DNA of 34,058 nucleotides from contig DAOVSE010000002.1 in NCBI GenBank assembly GCA_030633595.1, forward strand, positions 1 through 34,058, given 5' to 3'. The notes under the pieces are model-generated. The model ran no database searches. It saw only the letters and a list, made by a program, of their open reading frames with translations, and was not told the origin of the DNA. Both the position numbers and the translations under genes were made by a program. Positions 4,688-13,645 of this stretch are shown one piece after another; positions within the stretch are counted from its first letter, which is position 1; each line of letters opens with the position of its first letter. The stretch is from Candidatus Altarchaeota archaeon (lineage in GTDB: Archaea; Altiarchaeota; Altiarchaeia; IMC4; QMZM01).

Positions 4688-6142
4688 ATGACATCCCAGA
4701 TAATGAAGATAGTGATCTTCCTGGGGGTTATTTTCATTCTAGCATTTGCACTATTTTCCCTGATATTTGATTTGTTTGTTTATCCTGAAACAGCAACTAC
4801 AATAACAATTCCAACCAGCACAAGCACAACTACAAGTATTGTAAGTACAACAACTACATCTACTACAACAACGCAGACCACAACTACAACAGCCACAACA
4901 ACTGCCACAAGCACGTCTACAACAATTACAGAGCTGATACTAAAGGGCGTGGAAACTGTTGAGTACTCTGGATATGGATTAAATTTGAACAATATTGTGT
5001 CTACCAGTGGAGGGGATAAGTATTTAATTAGCATAAAAACGCCCGATGGAGCTACTGACGAAGTAGAGTTTTACGATAAGTTCGTTATAGATAATCTTGA
5101 GTTTGGAATATTAGAAAGGTATGGTGGGCTTAGCGTGAAGATCTATGTAAGGGACTATGATATTGCTACTTCTAGGGCGCCAAAACATTCAAAGATAATC
5201 ACATTGGGTGGGAAAAACTTTTTCTTGTTTGAAAGAACATTTATAGACTATAAATTCAAGTTGCACGGTAGGAAATTACACATCCAGAAACCTAATGGAG
5301 ATACAGACTCTTATGACATGCCTGACAACGGGAGTATAGTAGTGGATGATCTTGAGATTGGCGCTCTTCAATACAGTTATCCTAGTGGTTATACAGCGAT
5401 CTATATAAAATCATCATATGATTTCGAATTTTCCAATTACCTGAAAAGTGGGACATACAATAATATTCATAAAACTTTCGGAATATCATCGGAGGGGATA
5501 GACCTACTTGAAAATCCAGCACATTATATGCAGGAGAGAGATGGACCATTTGTATATTCCGTCGATGTCGGTTATATCCCGATGCAGGATATTTATGAAA
5601 ATGAAACGCTTGTCGATCTTGAGTGGAGGGGAAAGATACTGTTTGCTGGAGAGGAATTCTATGTTATGGATATTGAGGATGATACCATATATCTGGTAAA
5701 AGGCACGATAAGAGGGATAAACAATCTAAGATTTTCTAGTTCGTACTCAGGATATGAATTCAAGGCAAAGGGGTTATCATATAACCCTGAAGGTGACATA
5801 TCCAATATGTCCCTACTGATTCAAGATCCCGATGATCAAGAATCTTGCATTGTTTTGTATCCTAATCAGATCTCAATAATAGATGAGTATATCAGAATAC
5901 AGCCAATAACTGCATATAAGGAGAGAGGGGTTATAAGAGCGGATATATTCATATACGATCTATTCCCATTGGCCGTGTTGCAGAACGGTCAATCCATTCC
6001 ACATAAACCACAGTGGATAATTAAATTTGGGACAGTAGAACAACCATTCGGTGAAGATATGAATGTTGAAGAATACGAAAATATCACTAAAGGTCAAAGG
6101 CTCTTGGCAAATATTACCATCATACGACGTGAAAGGGTATAG
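4688..6142 (+). CDS. Membrane-anchored surface protein with Thr-rich linker
   Basis: A 484-residue protein with an N-terminal hydrophobic helix (about 5-31) that is a signal anchor or uncleaved signal. A Thr/Ser-rich stretch (about 36-85) follows, likely a glycosylated linker holding the rest away from the membrane. The remaining 400 residues are beta-rich and look repetitive: units with a YLISIKTPDG or LHIQKPNGDTD strand pair followed by VIDNLEFGILERYGG or VVDDLEIGALQYSYPSGYTAIYI, suggesting duplicated S-layer-type beta domains. N-glycosylation sequons are present (for example NGS, NET and NIT). No Shine-Dalgarno is seen, so it may be leaderless. It lies just outside the last tRNA-end copy, in accessory DNA. 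An S-layer or adhesion role is inferred from architecture. Confidence 0.65.
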   Translation: MTSQIMKIVIFLGVIFILAFALFSLIFDLFVYPETATTITIPTSTSTTTSIVSTTTTSTTTTQTTTTTATTTATSTSTTITELILKGVETVEYSGYGLNLNNIVSTSGGDKYLISIKTPDGATDEVEFYDKFVIDNLEFGILERYGGLSVKIYVRDYDIATSRAPKHSKIITLGGKNFFLFERTFIDYKFKLHGRKLHIQKPNGDTDSYDMPDNGSIVVDDLEIGALQYSYPSGYTAIYIKSSYDFEFSNYLKSGTYNNIHKTFGISSEGIDLLENPAHYMQERDGPFVYSVDVGYIPMQDIYENETLVDLEWRGKILFAGEEFYVMDIEDDTIYLVKGTIRGINNLRFSSSYSGYEFKAKGLSYNPEGDISNMSLLIQDPDDQESCIVLYPNQISIIDEYIRIQPITAYKERGVIRADIFIYDLFPLAVLQNGQSIPHKPQWIIKFGTVEQPFGEDMNVEEYENITKGQRLLANITIIRRERV

Positions 6143-6243
6143 GTCTTCTTTGCATTAGCTTAAATCCAGCAAATCCGAGAACTCTGATCTATTTTACCAC
6201 TTAAATTTAGTGCCCCCAGAGGGGTGCAGCGATTCTACCTGTG

Positions 6244-6253
6244 GTTTATATAC
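6244..6253 (+). promoter_or_regulatory. TATA-like box ahead of acylphosphatase-like gene
   Basis: GTTTATATAC lies about 80 nt before the ATG at 6334, preceded by a C5/G4 inverted repeat (about 6213-6224). It resembles the TTATATAC box at 2920, which also follows a C4/G4 stem. Confidence 0.4.
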
Positions 6254-6333
6254 CCGTTTTGCACATAATCTAACAGATTAAAAGTGGACACTACAAAAAA
6301 AACTACGGTTTATGCTTGTTTTTTTTAAGGAAA

Positions 6334-6912
6334 ATGAGGAGATTTAGACTTATTGTTGATGGAAATATAACTGGTGTCAGATATAGAGATTATGTACAAA
6401 AAACAGCATTAAAACACAAGCTTAAAGGATCTGTTGAAAACATGAAGGACAGGACAGTAGAAATACTATGTGAGGGGAGAGATAAGGACATTCACAACTT
6501 TATCAAAAAACTAAAAAATGCTGAGGGAAAGGAGAAGTGGCATATTGAGGGCTACCCTAATGCTGAAGTAGATAAAGTTCAGGTCATAGAGGAGAAGCCA
6601 ACAGATAAATTCACAACATTTGAAATAAAACACGGTAGTATGGAGGAGGAACTAGGTGATCAGATGGGTGCATCATATAATATTTTGCTCGATTACGCTT
6701 CGTCTATAAGAAAAATAGATGAAAAATATGGTGTCATATCTGTAAATATGGATATGTCAGCCAAGGCTATAAACCCACTTAGTAAGACATTAGAAAAACT
6801 TACTGCCACTCTTGAGGAGGATAGGAAAGCTATGAAATCCGATCGGGAGATGATGAAAAAACTAGCCACTAAGATGGAAAAAAGCATAGTGGTTCTTTCT
6901 AGTAGACGGTAA
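6334..6912 (+). CDS. Acylphosphatase-like domain fused to C-terminal helices
   Basis: A 192-residue protein. Residues about 1-92 match the acylphosphatase fold: FRLIVDGNITGVRYRDYVQ retains the phosphate-binding loop with its catalytic Arg, and KGSVENMKDRTVEILCEG retains the conserved Asn. The usual VQG before the Arg is changed to NITG. Residues about 110-192 are helical and charged (EKLTATLEEDRKAMKSDREMMKKLATKMEKS), probably a coiled coil. The ATG at 6334, preceded by AAGGAAA, is chosen over an upstream TTG (6316). The domain pairing is unusual for acylphosphatases (normally about 90 residues alone) and suggests a sensor or oligomer-forming protein. It is the last accessory gene before the core adkA block; catalysis is uncertain. 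Confidence 0.7.
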   Translation: MRRFRLIVDGNITGVRYRDYVQKTALKHKLKGSVENMKDRTVEILCEGRDKDIHNFIKKLKNAEGKEKWHIEGYPNAEVDKVQVIEEKPTDKFTTFEIKHGSMEEELGDQMGASYNILLDYASSIRKIDEKYGVISVNMDMSAKAINPLSKTLEKLTATLEEDRKAMKSDREMMKKLATKMEKSIVVLSSRR

Positions 6913-7001
6913 TATCCTACTTCGTTTCTTCCATCCCCTACCCTTAATATTTAACCCCCCAATCCATATTCTCTTATCAGCCAAATTTGGAAGGTGTCAG
7001 A

Positions 7002-7565
7002 ATGCTTGCGGTAGTAACTGGAATTCCTGGGACCGGGAAGACGACCGTTGCCACGAGGGCGATGGACATTCTTCAAGATGAGGGAATTAAGTATGAGATG
7101 GTGACATATGGTGATGTTATGATCGATATTGCAAAATCAAGGAAGATAGTTGAGAGCAGGGATGACATGCGAAAATTGGATTCAAAAACTCAGAGAGAGA
7201 TTCAGGAGTCAGCAGCCAAGAGGATTTCGGAGATGGAAGGCAATATCCTGGTTGATACCCACTGTACAATAAGTACGCCAAATGGATATCTTCCCGGGCT
7301 TCCGGAATGGGTTCTGAGAAAATTGAAGCCGGATTGTATTATTCTTGTGGAAGCTAAGTCGGAAGAGATTGCAAAGAGGAGAATGGGTGACAAAAGGAGG
7401 AGCAGGGATGAGGAAATGAAAGAAGGCATTGAATTACATCAGATGATGAACAGAAGTTTTGCTGCCGCTTATTCTGTATTAACGGGGGCAACGGTAAGGG
7501 TTATAAATAATCCACAGGGAAAGATTGACAAAGCTACAAGGGAGATGATAGAGGTTTTGAGGTAG
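7002..7565 (+). CDS. adkA: Archaeal adenylate kinase
   Basis: Interconverts ATP plus AMP and two ADP; cytosolic. A 187-residue protein of the archaeal AdkA type, not the bacterial Adk type. It has a P-loop GIPGTGKT at residues 7-14, VTYGDVMIDIA, RDDMRKLD, the VDTHCTISTPNGYLPGLP segment and a lid-like RRMGDKRRSRD. The ATG at 7002 is chosen because GGAAGGTG lies just upstream (6989-6996); the upstream in-frame TTG (6987) would cut through that site. It heads the adkA, DUF106, eL34 cluster seen in many euryarchaea. The stop is separated from the next ATG by a single base. Confidence 0.95.
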   Translation: MLAVVTGIPGTGKTTVATRAMDILQDEGIKYEMVTYGDVMIDIAKSRKIVESRDDMRKLDSKTQREIQESAAKRISEMEGNILVDTHCTISTPNGYLPGLPEWVLRKLKPDCIILVEAKSEEIAKRRMGDKRRSRDEEMKEGIELHQMMNRSFAAAYSVLTGATVRVINNPQGKIDKATREMIEVLR

Positions 7566-7566
7566 A

Positions 7567-7986
7567 ATGATCGAAATTACTGAAGCGGGATATACGATAG
7601 CGCTAATATCCACGGGGCTTGCAATCATGAGCGCACTGGTAAGGAAAGCCGTATTAGATCAGGAGAAGATGAGGGAGACAAAAGAGAAAATAAAGAAACA
7701 TCAGGAGGAGATGAAGAAAGCGACAAAATCAGGGGATACAAAAAAGCTTCAAAAATCACAAGGAGATATGATGAAGCTTACAATGGAAAATTTAAAGCAT
7801 TCATTTAAACCCATGCTCATTACATTTATCCCATTCATACTGGTTTTCTCGTGGCTGAGAGATCAATACAGTTCAGCGGGTACCGTAGCTTCATTAGCCG
7901 GATTTGATTTGGGATGGTTCTGGTGGTATCTCATATGTGCCATGGCCGTTTCATTAGTTATAAATAAAGTCTTAAAGGTGAGTTAA
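7567..7986 (+). CDS. EMC3/TMCO1-type membrane insertase (DUF106)
   Basis: A 139-residue archaeal member of the Oxa1/YidC/EMC3 superfamily, which helps insert membrane proteins. Three membrane segments are visible: about 8-26, 83-99 and 116-135. A basic cytosolic coiled-coil hairpin lies between the first two (REKMRETKEKIKKHQEEMKKATKSGDTKK region), followed by the Met-rich MMKLTMENLKHSFKPML stretch expected of a substrate-binding groove. It starts 1 nt after adkA and ends directly against the eL34 start codon, so the three genes are one operon. The neighbourhood matches the known archaeal arrangement. Confidence 0.9.
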   Translation: MIEITEAGYTIALISTGLAIMSALVRKAVLDQEKMRETKEKIKKHQEEMKKATKSGDTKKLQKSQGDMMKLTMENLKHSFKPMLITFIPFILVFSWLRDQYSSAGTVASLAGFDLGWFWWYLICAMAVSLVINKVLKVS

Positions 7987-8358
7987 ATGGTCGCGCCAAG
8001 ATATAGATCGAGATCTAAGAAAAGAAGGCAGGTGAGAATCCCTGGAGGGAAGACGGTAATCCGTTATAAAAGAAAAAAACCTAGCAGAAACCATTGCGGG
8101 AGGTGTGGAAAGCCCCTCTCAGGAGTGCCGAACTATATCCCTTCAGAGATGGGGAAACTCGGTAAGAGCAAGAAGATTCCAGAGAGACCTTATGCGGGTG
8201 TTCTGTGTAATGAATGTGTTGAAAGACTATTCAGGTATAAGACGAGATTTGAGGTAAGGTTCAAGTATCCGGAATTTAAGGATATGGAACTGAAGAGGGA
8301 CCTGACCATAGAGAGATTTTTACCTGCAACGTGGTGGAATGGTCTGCAGAAGAAGTAA
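7987..8358 (+). CDS. rpl34e: Ribosomal protein eL34 with C-terminal extension
   Basis: A large-subunit protein restricted to archaea and eukaryotes. It has a basic N-terminus (MVAPRYRSRSKKRRQVRIPG), a zinc-binding CGRCGKPLSG and the GVLCNECVERLF motif, matching eL34. Most archaeal homologues end near residue 90; this one continues to 123 with RFEVRFKYPEFKDMELKRDLTIERFLPATWWNG. The frame is continuous and codon use looks normal, so this appears to be a real extension. It starts on the base after the DUF106 stop (GTGAGTTAAATG). On the opposite strand the small membrane-protein gene ends immediately next to its stop. Confidence 0.92.
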   Translation: MVAPRYRSRSKKRRQVRIPGGKTVIRYKRKKPSRNHCGRCGKPLSGVPNYIPSEMGKLGKSKKIPERPYAGVLCNECVERLFRYKTRFEVRFKYPEFKDMELKRDLTIERFLPATWWNGLQKK

Positions 8359-8598
8359 TTATTTCTTCTTTTTACGTTCGCTTTTATCGACTGGTTCTTT
8401 AACTAGAAGATAGGCAACTGCAGCAATGACTACGATTATTGCCAGAGTGACTGCTGTTTTTCCTTCCAGGTTAAGCTCTATTCCATAATCTTCCAAGAAG
8501 CTCCAGATCGCTGATGTTATGCTAATGAGAAGAAGTCCGCCGAAGAACAGGATACCAAGAAGGATGAGAAAGAGGTTGAGTAGATCTCCTAATTTCAT
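8359..8598 (-). CDS. Small two-TM protein
   Basis: A 79-residue hypothetical protein with hydrophobic segments at about 7-31 and 47-66, joined by a polar loop (SFLEDYGIELNLEGKT) and followed by a basic tail rich in Lys (SERKKKK). Its stop directly abuts the convergent eL34 stop. The NurA-like gene lies 29 nt upstream on the same strand, so they may be co-transcribed. No family is recognised; conservation would be needed to be sure it is expressed. Confidence 0.6.
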   Translation of the reverse strand: MKLGDLLNLFLILLGILFFGGLLLISITSAIWSFLEDYGIELNLEGKTAVTLAIIVVIAAVAYLLVKEPVDKSERKKKK

Positions 8599-8627
8599 GT
8601 ATATCTATTGGAAGGGGGTATAATAAT

Positions 8628-9722
8628 TCAGCCCTTGGGTCTTAAACCCCGTCTGGTTTCATGCAGGATGGTATCGTATAAATCAATATCTTTTTTTGAG
8701 ATATGATGGATCAGTTGCTTGGCACACCAATCTGCCAGTTTCTTTTTTATTCTTGCATCCAAGTGGGCCAGATACAGCGGCAGGGGATAGCCGTATTGCT
8801 TTGATCCCTTTGAGAGTTGTACGATCAGGGATATGATTTTGTCGAAATCATGCTCCCAATCAGGAACATCTACGCGTAGAGGATTAGAAAGATGTGTTGG
8901 TTGGACATAGACGGTCGGGAATGAAGCGATCAGGGTCGATGTTAATTTATCATCAGATTCAAAGCGAGACTGGGGGGTGAATTCGACAGTGCGATACATC
9001 TCGTTTTTTTTCAATATACGCAAAATGCAGGAATCCGTCATGAACCTTGGGAATTTTATGTCGTACTTGATTGCAAGATAGTTTGCAAAGAGCCTGGATT
9101 TACTGTCTTCGGAAACCCCCAGAACATGGACTGAGTTCTTCTTGCAAAGCTTCAAGAGTCGGACAAATTTTTTCCGGTATATCGGATATTCATCGCATTC
9201 TATGGGTTTTTTCCTTGAGTTGACGTACAATGAGCCGTCCAGAAATAGATACTCTGGAGAGTGATCTTCCACGCATTTTAGAGCAACGTCAAACTCCATT
9301 GCCCCCCGCAGAAGCTCAACCCTCTCTTTCGTATATTCATCATAATCGAGGATGTTCATATCTAAATCCCTGACGAATTTCTCACCGTTTCCTGAATCCT
9401 TGTCTAAAATCAGACCGGATGCCCTGATGAAATAAATTGCCGCCCCCAGAAGCTCTCTTATGCCCTCCCCGCCATCAACGAAACACATCCTGGCTTTTAT
9501 CCCTTTTTTGGGCGATTTCAACGGCAGGATCAAACCCTTGTCGGAGATCTTATCCCGGACTTTATCAATCTGCAGCTTGTAGCTTCTGAGATCATCGGAT
9601 ATCCTGTCCCTGCAATTTTCATAGCGTTCTAACCAGAGTGAGTAGTGACCCATGTTTCCTAATAGATATATTAACCTGCGGCTTTTTATACCTTGAATAT
9701 CTAAATATTTACAATATTTCAT
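8628..9722 (-). CDS. NurA-domain nuclease-like protein
   Basis: A 364-residue protein with the NurA pattern. FVDGGEG gives the first metal-binding Asp (Asp83), MEFDVALK the acidic position near 143, and YLFLDGSLY the second Asp (Asp162). HVLGVSEDSKSRLF and a C-terminal PLPLYLAHLDARI (Ala-His) complete the family layout. NurA is the 5'-3' nuclease that works with the HerA ATPase in archaeal DNA-end resection. No HerA, Mre11 or Rad50 gene is next to it here, so its partner would lie elsewhere or it has a separate role. It is divergent from the GbsR-like regulator at 9804; the 81-nt intergenic region contains two palindromes. Confidence 0.8.
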   Translation of the reverse strand: MKYCKYLDIQGIKSRRLIYLLGNMGHYSLWLERYENCRDRISDDLRSYKLQIDKVRDKISDKGLILPLKSPKKGIKARMCFVDGGEGIRELLGAAIYFIRASGLILDKDSGNGEKFVRDLDMNILDYDEYTKERVELLRGAMEFDVALKCVEDHSPEYLFLDGSLYVNSRKKPIECDEYPIYRKKFVRLLKLCKKNSVHVLGVSEDSKSRLFANYLAIKYDIKFPRFMTDSCILRILKKNEMYRTVEFTPQSRFESDDKLTSTLIASFPTVYVQPTHLSNPLRVDVPDWEHDFDKIISLIVQLSKGSKQYGYPLPLYLAHLDARIKKKLADWCAKQLIHHISKKDIDLYDTILHETRRGLRPKG

Positions 9723-9746
9723 ATATTCGAAAAATAGTAAATATCA

Positions 9747-9793
9747 AGAAATTTCCTTCAGAAATTTCTACTGTCCTGTAATTAAAATTACAG
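9747..9793 (+). repeat. Paired stem-loops upstream of GbsR-like regulator
   Basis: AGAAATTTC (9747-9755) pairs with GAAATTTCT (9761-9769) around CTTCA. CTGTAATT (9776-9783) pairs with AATTACAG (9786-9793) around AA. The second ends 10 nt before the regulator ATG. They resemble the stem-loop pairs at 13646 and 23491 in layout. Alternatively they are two operator palindromes for autoregulation, since the gap also holds the promoter of the divergent NurA-like gene. Confidence 0.6.
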
Positions 9794-9803
9794 TACATCC
9801 AGA

Positions 9804-10328
9804 ATGTCTAAGATAACAGACGATGTTAAGGCCGAAATTACTAACGGTTATATGAGCCTCTGTGAGAGCTTCGGGATCAATCCAACGGTCGGAAGGATTT
9901 ATACCGTTATTTTTTTCTCAGACAAAGCGCTTGGATTGGATGAAATAGCTGCCGAGACAGGTTATAGCGTCTCTACGATCTCTAAGTCTATGAATATCTC
10001 GGAGAATATATTCGATATCAGGAGATTCAGAAACCCCGGGAGCAAGAAGGTGTATTTCGAATGTGAGCATTCTGCAATAGCAGCTATAAGAAAGGCATTT
10101 TTCGAGGTTTTGGGGAAGAATATAGAGGATATGGCAAGGATTATAGATGGGTGCGAGATAAAATTAAGAGAGGATGAGAGCGAGAAATCAAGGGCTTATC
10201 TGAGAAACGTCCAGAAGCTGAAGAAGGATTATGAGGCTATAAACAGATTGCTTGAGCTCATGTCAGGGCCCTATAAATTCGATGAATCCAAGATTGTTAA
10301 AGATCAAGAGAATGGAACCCAAAATTGA
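9804..10328 (+). CDS. GbsR/MarR-like winged-helix regulator
   Basis: A 174-residue DNA-binding protein. A winged helix-turn-helix spans about 20-85 (SFGINPTVGRIYTVIFFSDKALGLDEIAAETGYSVSTISKSMN), followed by a short wing and a C-terminal helical dimerisation region with charged heptads (ESEKSRAYLRNVQKLKKDYEAINRLLELM). The layout is that of the GbsR branch of the MarR superfamily. It overlaps the ATPase gene by 17 nt and heads the ABC operon, so it likely controls it, probably through the palindromes just upstream. The inducer is unknown. Confidence 0.8.
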   Translation: MSKITDDVKAEITNGYMSLCESFGINPTVGRIYTVIFFSDKALGLDEIAAETGYSVSTISKSMNISENIFDIRRFRNPGSKKVYFECEHSAIAAIRKAFFEVLGKNIEDMARIIDGCEIKLREDESEKSRAYLRNVQKLKKDYEAINRLLELMSGPYKFDESKIVKDQENGTQN

Positions 10329-11001
10329 AACTGAACCGATCATAGAACTCAGAGATGTCTGGAAGATCTACAAGATGGGCGACGTGGAGGTTCCGGCATT
10401 GAGAGGACTTACTATGAAGGTGTACCCATATGAGTTTGTAGCCATAATGGGATCCTCAGGATCTGGGAAAAGCACAGCAATGAACATGGTAGGCTGCCTT
10501 GACGTACCTACCCGAGGAGAAATCTACCTAGACGGAGAGGACATCTCCAAGCTCGATGAATCAGACCTCGCCCAGATTCGTGGAAGGAAAATCGGTTTCA
10601 TATTCCAGACATTCAACCTCATGCCCGGCCTAACAGCGATAGAGAACGTGATGCTGCCGATGACCTTCCAGGACATTCCAAGGTATCAGAGAGAGAAAAG
10701 GGCAAAGAAACTGCTGGAGGAGGTTGGTTTGGGAGAGCGGATGTATCATAAGCCAACCGAGCTTTCAGGGGGAGAGCAGCAGAGGGTCGCTATAGCAAGA
10801 TCCCTGGCAAATAATCCCGAGGTTATTTTGGCTGATGAGCCCACTGGAAACCTTGATTCAAAAATGGGGAAAGAGATAATGGAGATGCTATCAAAACTAC
10901 ACAGCGGTAATGGGAAGACCATTGTCATGGTAACACACGATGAGAGCCTTTCAAGGTACGCTGATAGAATAATCCATCTCAGAGATGGTAAAACAATATG
11001 A
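10312..11001 (+). CDS. ABC transporter ATPase, MacB/LolD type
   Basis: A 229-residue nucleotide-binding subunit with Walker A GSSGSGKS (47-54), Q-loop Gln99 in [18 protein letters not shown], signature LSGGEQ (151-156), Walker B ILADEP (172-177) and switch His209. The [12 protein letters not shown] segment and size fit the LolD/MacB family, which powers mechanotransmission-type exporters. The ATG at 10312 (MEPKIE) is preferred over the upstream in-frame start at 10252, which would overlap the regulator by 77 nt. It is followed by a COG1361-type protein and two FtsX-type permeases, so one ATPase probably serves both. All catalytic motifs are intact. Confidence 0.95.
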   Translation: MEPKIETEPIIELRDVWKIYKMGDVEVPALRGLTMKVYPYEFVAIMGSSGSGKSTAMNMVGCLDVPTRGEIYLDGEDISKLDESDLAQIRGRKIGFIFQTFNLMPGLTAIENVMLPMTFQDIPRYQREKRAKKLLEEVGLGERMYHKPTELSGGEQQRVAIARSLANNPEVILADEPTGNLDSKMGKEIMEMLSKLHSGNGKTIVMVTHDESLSRYADRIIHLRDGKTI

Positions 11002-11014
11002 GGAGGTATTTAAA

Positions 11015-12322
11015 ATGAATATGAAAAAAATTTTTGTTATGGGAATTTTGATTTTTTGTTTTTTTGGAACCGTTAACGGAGACATAAGGTCAGAGATAAG
11101 GATTGATTCCATGATGTGGGATCCATCATATATAGAGGCGGGTGACGACGTTACAGTGTATATGAAATTCGTCAACCGTCCTATTGAGAGGACATGGGCC
11201 GTTCAAAACCCGGATAATATAGCGAGGGAAGAGAATCACGAAGTCTTTTATAAGGCAAAGCTTGAGCCGGCGGACGATCTCGCTGAGAAATACGTGATTA
11301 TCAAGAAAGACACAAAGAATGTCGGGCATCTCTTCATTGGAGAGAGCTGGACAACACCATTTGATATAAAAATAAGAGATAATGCGATAGCAACCTCTTA
11401 TAAGATGAAGTTCTCTGTCATGGAGACGGACATAGATGGAACAGATGAGGAAGTTGTAAAGTTCCATGAATTCGATCTCCCGGTCAGGGGGATGGTCAAG
11501 TTCGATGTTGACTCAGACAATACCGTGAGGTTAGGTAGTATAAGTGATGTAACAGTCAATGTCAAAAACGAGGGAGGGGGTAATGCGAAACATGTGATGG
11601 TTAAACTGGATCTTACAAGCCCCTTCACACCGGTAAGAACCTCTGAGTTGTATGTCGGGGATTTCATGGCTGGAGAAGATAAGGATATAACCTTCAAGGT
11701 TTCAGTGGACAGTGAAACAGAAGCTATGGTATACAAGATTCCGTTGACGATAAAGTATATCAATGCGAATGGATCAGAAAAACAGGTAAGTAAGGATATC
11801 GGAGTGAGGATAGATGCAACCCCCGATCTGACAATAGGCTTAGAAAGCGCGGATACCTTTACACAGGGAAGCAAAGGGGAGGTATCGATAGAAGTGGTAA
11901 ACGAGGGCTTCGTTGATGCAAAATTTGTAAAATTGACTCTTGAACCAACCGATGACTACACGGTGACCTCTATAAATGAATTTTACATCGGAAATCTTGA
12001 TTCAGACGATATCGAAACAGATGAGTTCACCATAGAGGTAAGTGATTCAGTGGACAAAGAAACAATACCCCTGAAGGTTAAATTGCAGTACAAAGGGGAT
12101 GGAAGTGACGCAAAGTATACACACGAGGGCACAGTCAACCTTAAGGTTCTTTCAAAAGAAGAGTATGCTGCGAAGTTTCAGGCAGACGGAGCCTCTTCGA
12201 TGATCTTCGGGCTATTGATGGCGGTACCAGTGCTCTTCATCGTAATATTGGTTGTGTGGTTCATCATTAAACTCCTTGGATTAGTTACCGGCTTCCTGAA
12301 CAGGAAACTCTTCTCCAAGTAA
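11015..12322 (+). CDS. COG1361-type extracytoplasmic protein of the ABC operon
   Basis: A 435-residue protein with a signal sequence (MNMKKIFVMGILIFCFFGTVNG), about 370 residues of beta-sandwich repeats, and a C-terminal membrane helix (about 398-425) with a short basic cytosolic end. The repeats have the CARDB/NEW3-like pattern, for example VRLGSISDVTVNVKNEGGGNAKHVMVKLD and TQGSKGEVSIEVVNEGFVDAKFVKLTLE. The ATG at 11015 has GGAGGT 7 nt upstream. Such proteins commonly sit beside MacB-type permeases in archaea. It probably acts outside the cell as the adaptor or substrate-handling part, the place MacA takes in bacteria; that role is inferred from context. Confidence 0.8.
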   Translation: MNMKKIFVMGILIFCFFGTVNGDIRSEIRIDSMMWDPSYIEAGDDVTVYMKFVNRPIERTWAVQNPDNIAREENHEVFYKAKLEPADDLAEKYVIIKKDTKNVGHLFIGESWTTPFDIKIRDNAIATSYKMKFSVMETDIDGTDEEVVKFHEFDLPVRGMVKFDVDSDNTVRLGSISDVTVNVKNEGGGNAKHVMVKLDLTSPFTPVRTSELYVGDFMAGEDKDITFKVSVDSETEAMVYKIPLTIKYINANGSEKQVSKDIGVRIDATPDLTIGLESADTFTQGSKGEVSIEVVNEGFVDAKFVKLTLEPTDDYTVTSINEFYIGNLDSDDIETDEFTIEVSDSVDKETIPLKVKLQYKGDGSDAKYTHEGTVNLKVLSKEEYAAKFQADGASSMIFGLLMAVPVLFIVILVVWFIIKLLGLVTGFLNRKLFSK

Positions 12323-12358
12323 TTTCCTGTTGTCTTTAATTTTTTAACTGAGAGGAGA

Positions 12359-13576
12359 ATGATTGCGGATTATCTTAAGCTAGCAATAGATGGGATCATG
12401 CATAGAAAGCTCAGAAGCTGGCTGACCATGGTGGGAATATTTATAGGTATTATTGCCGTCGTTGCACTTATTTCTCTTGGTCAGGGATTACAGAAGGTCA
12501 TTGATGAACAGTTCGAGATGGTTGGCGGTGATAGAATCATTGTAACTCCCGGAGGGGGAACATTTGGAGCTATTGGAGGAAGCTTTGTCTCGGCCAAACT
12601 ACACAAAAGCGACCTCGACGTTATAGAGAAGGTGAGGGGTGTTGATTCCGCAGTAGGTGTTATAATTGCAACCGGAAACGTAAAGGCAGATGACAAACGG
12701 ATAGTTGTTTCCATCTTTGGAGCACCAACCGATCCGAAATATCAAAAGCTGTTAAGACAGATTGATTTCTTTGCTGTGGATGAGGGCAGGTACCTTAAGG
12801 AGGGGGACAAATACAAGGCACAGGTGGGGGTTAGAACACGTGACTTCTTTGATACCGATATTGGCGTAGGGGATAAAATAAAGTTAGAGGGGATAATGTT
12901 CGATGTTGTAGGAAAAAACAAGAAGACAGGAAATCCTTTTCATGATAGTAAGATAACAATACCAATTGAGACGGCACAGGAGTTGTTCAACAAAAGCGAT
13001 GAATATTCATCAATCATGATCAAGGTTGAAAAGGGCTCTGATATAGATGAGGTTGCTGAAAACATTAAAGAGAAGCTACGGAGGCATAGAGGTGTGAAAG
13101 AGGATGAGGAGGATTTTACTGTTGAAACCGCTGAAAATGTTGTAGGGGTATTTAAAGACGTCTTTAGTCTGGTGACTGGCTTTCTGGCAGGTATTGCCGC
13201 AATTTCGCTTTTTGTGGGTGGAATCGGGATTATGACCACAATGTATACCTCGATTCTTGAGAGAACACATCAGATAGGCATAATGAAAGCGGTGGGGGCG
13301 AGAAATTCAGACATACAGCTTATGTTCCTTATAGAGTCAGGAATGCTCGGTCTTGTTGGAGGGATAATAGGTGTAATTCTTGGTTTACTTCTGAGCAAAT
13401 TCGCGGAATATCTTGTTGTGAATTACGGTGGCATAGATATCTTCAGAGTGTATGCCTCCCCCGAACTTATCATAGGCGCTTTGTTATTTTCATTCCTTGT
13501 TGGTTGTTTTTCAGGTTATCTGCCGGCCAGGAGGGCATCGAAAATGCATCCCGTGGAGGCTTTAAGACATGGATGA
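12359..13576 (+). CDS. MacB/FtsX-type ABC permease 1
   Basis: A 405-residue permease with the four-helix MacB layout. TM1 is near 19-42 (RSWLTMVGIFIGIIAVVALISLGQGL). A large extracytoplasmic domain (about 45-275) follows, then three C-terminal helices with VGGIGIMTTMYTSILERTHQIGIMKAVGARNSDIQLMFLIESG, the signature FtsX segment. It ends GYLPARRASKMHPVEALRHG. The Shine-Dalgarno GAGGAG lies just before the ATG. Permease 2 (13702) is a clear paralogue with the same layout, so they may form a heterodimer driven by the ATPase at 10312. Confidence 0.92.
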   Translation: MIADYLKLAIDGIMHRKLRSWLTMVGIFIGIIAVVALISLGQGLQKVIDEQFEMVGGDRIIVTPGGGTFGAIGGSFVSAKLHKSDLDVIEKVRGVDSAVGVIIATGNVKADDKRIVVSIFGAPTDPKYQKLLRQIDFFAVDEGRYLKEGDKYKAQVGVRTRDFFDTDIGVGDKIKLEGIMFDVVGKNKKTGNPFHDSKITIPIETAQELFNKSDEYSSIMIKVEKGSDIDEVAENIKEKLRRHRGVKEDEEDFTVETAENVVGVFKDVFSLVTGFLAGIAAISLFVGGIGIMTTMYTSILERTHQIGIMKAVGARNSDIQLMFLIESGMLGLVGGIIGVILGLLLSKFAEYLVVNYGGIDIFRVYASPELIIGALLFSFLVGCFSGYLPARRASKMHPVEALRHG

Positions 13577-13645
13577 ACCCTTTACTTTACAAAGTCAATA
13601 GATTAAAATGAATAAGTGGGAGGTAATAAAGGAGTAATCAATTCA

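Noticed and set aside
4780-5034. Minus-strand Val-rich membrane protein
   Set aside because: It is the reverse-frame reading of the Thr-rich (ACA/ACT) linker of the surface protein; low complexity only.
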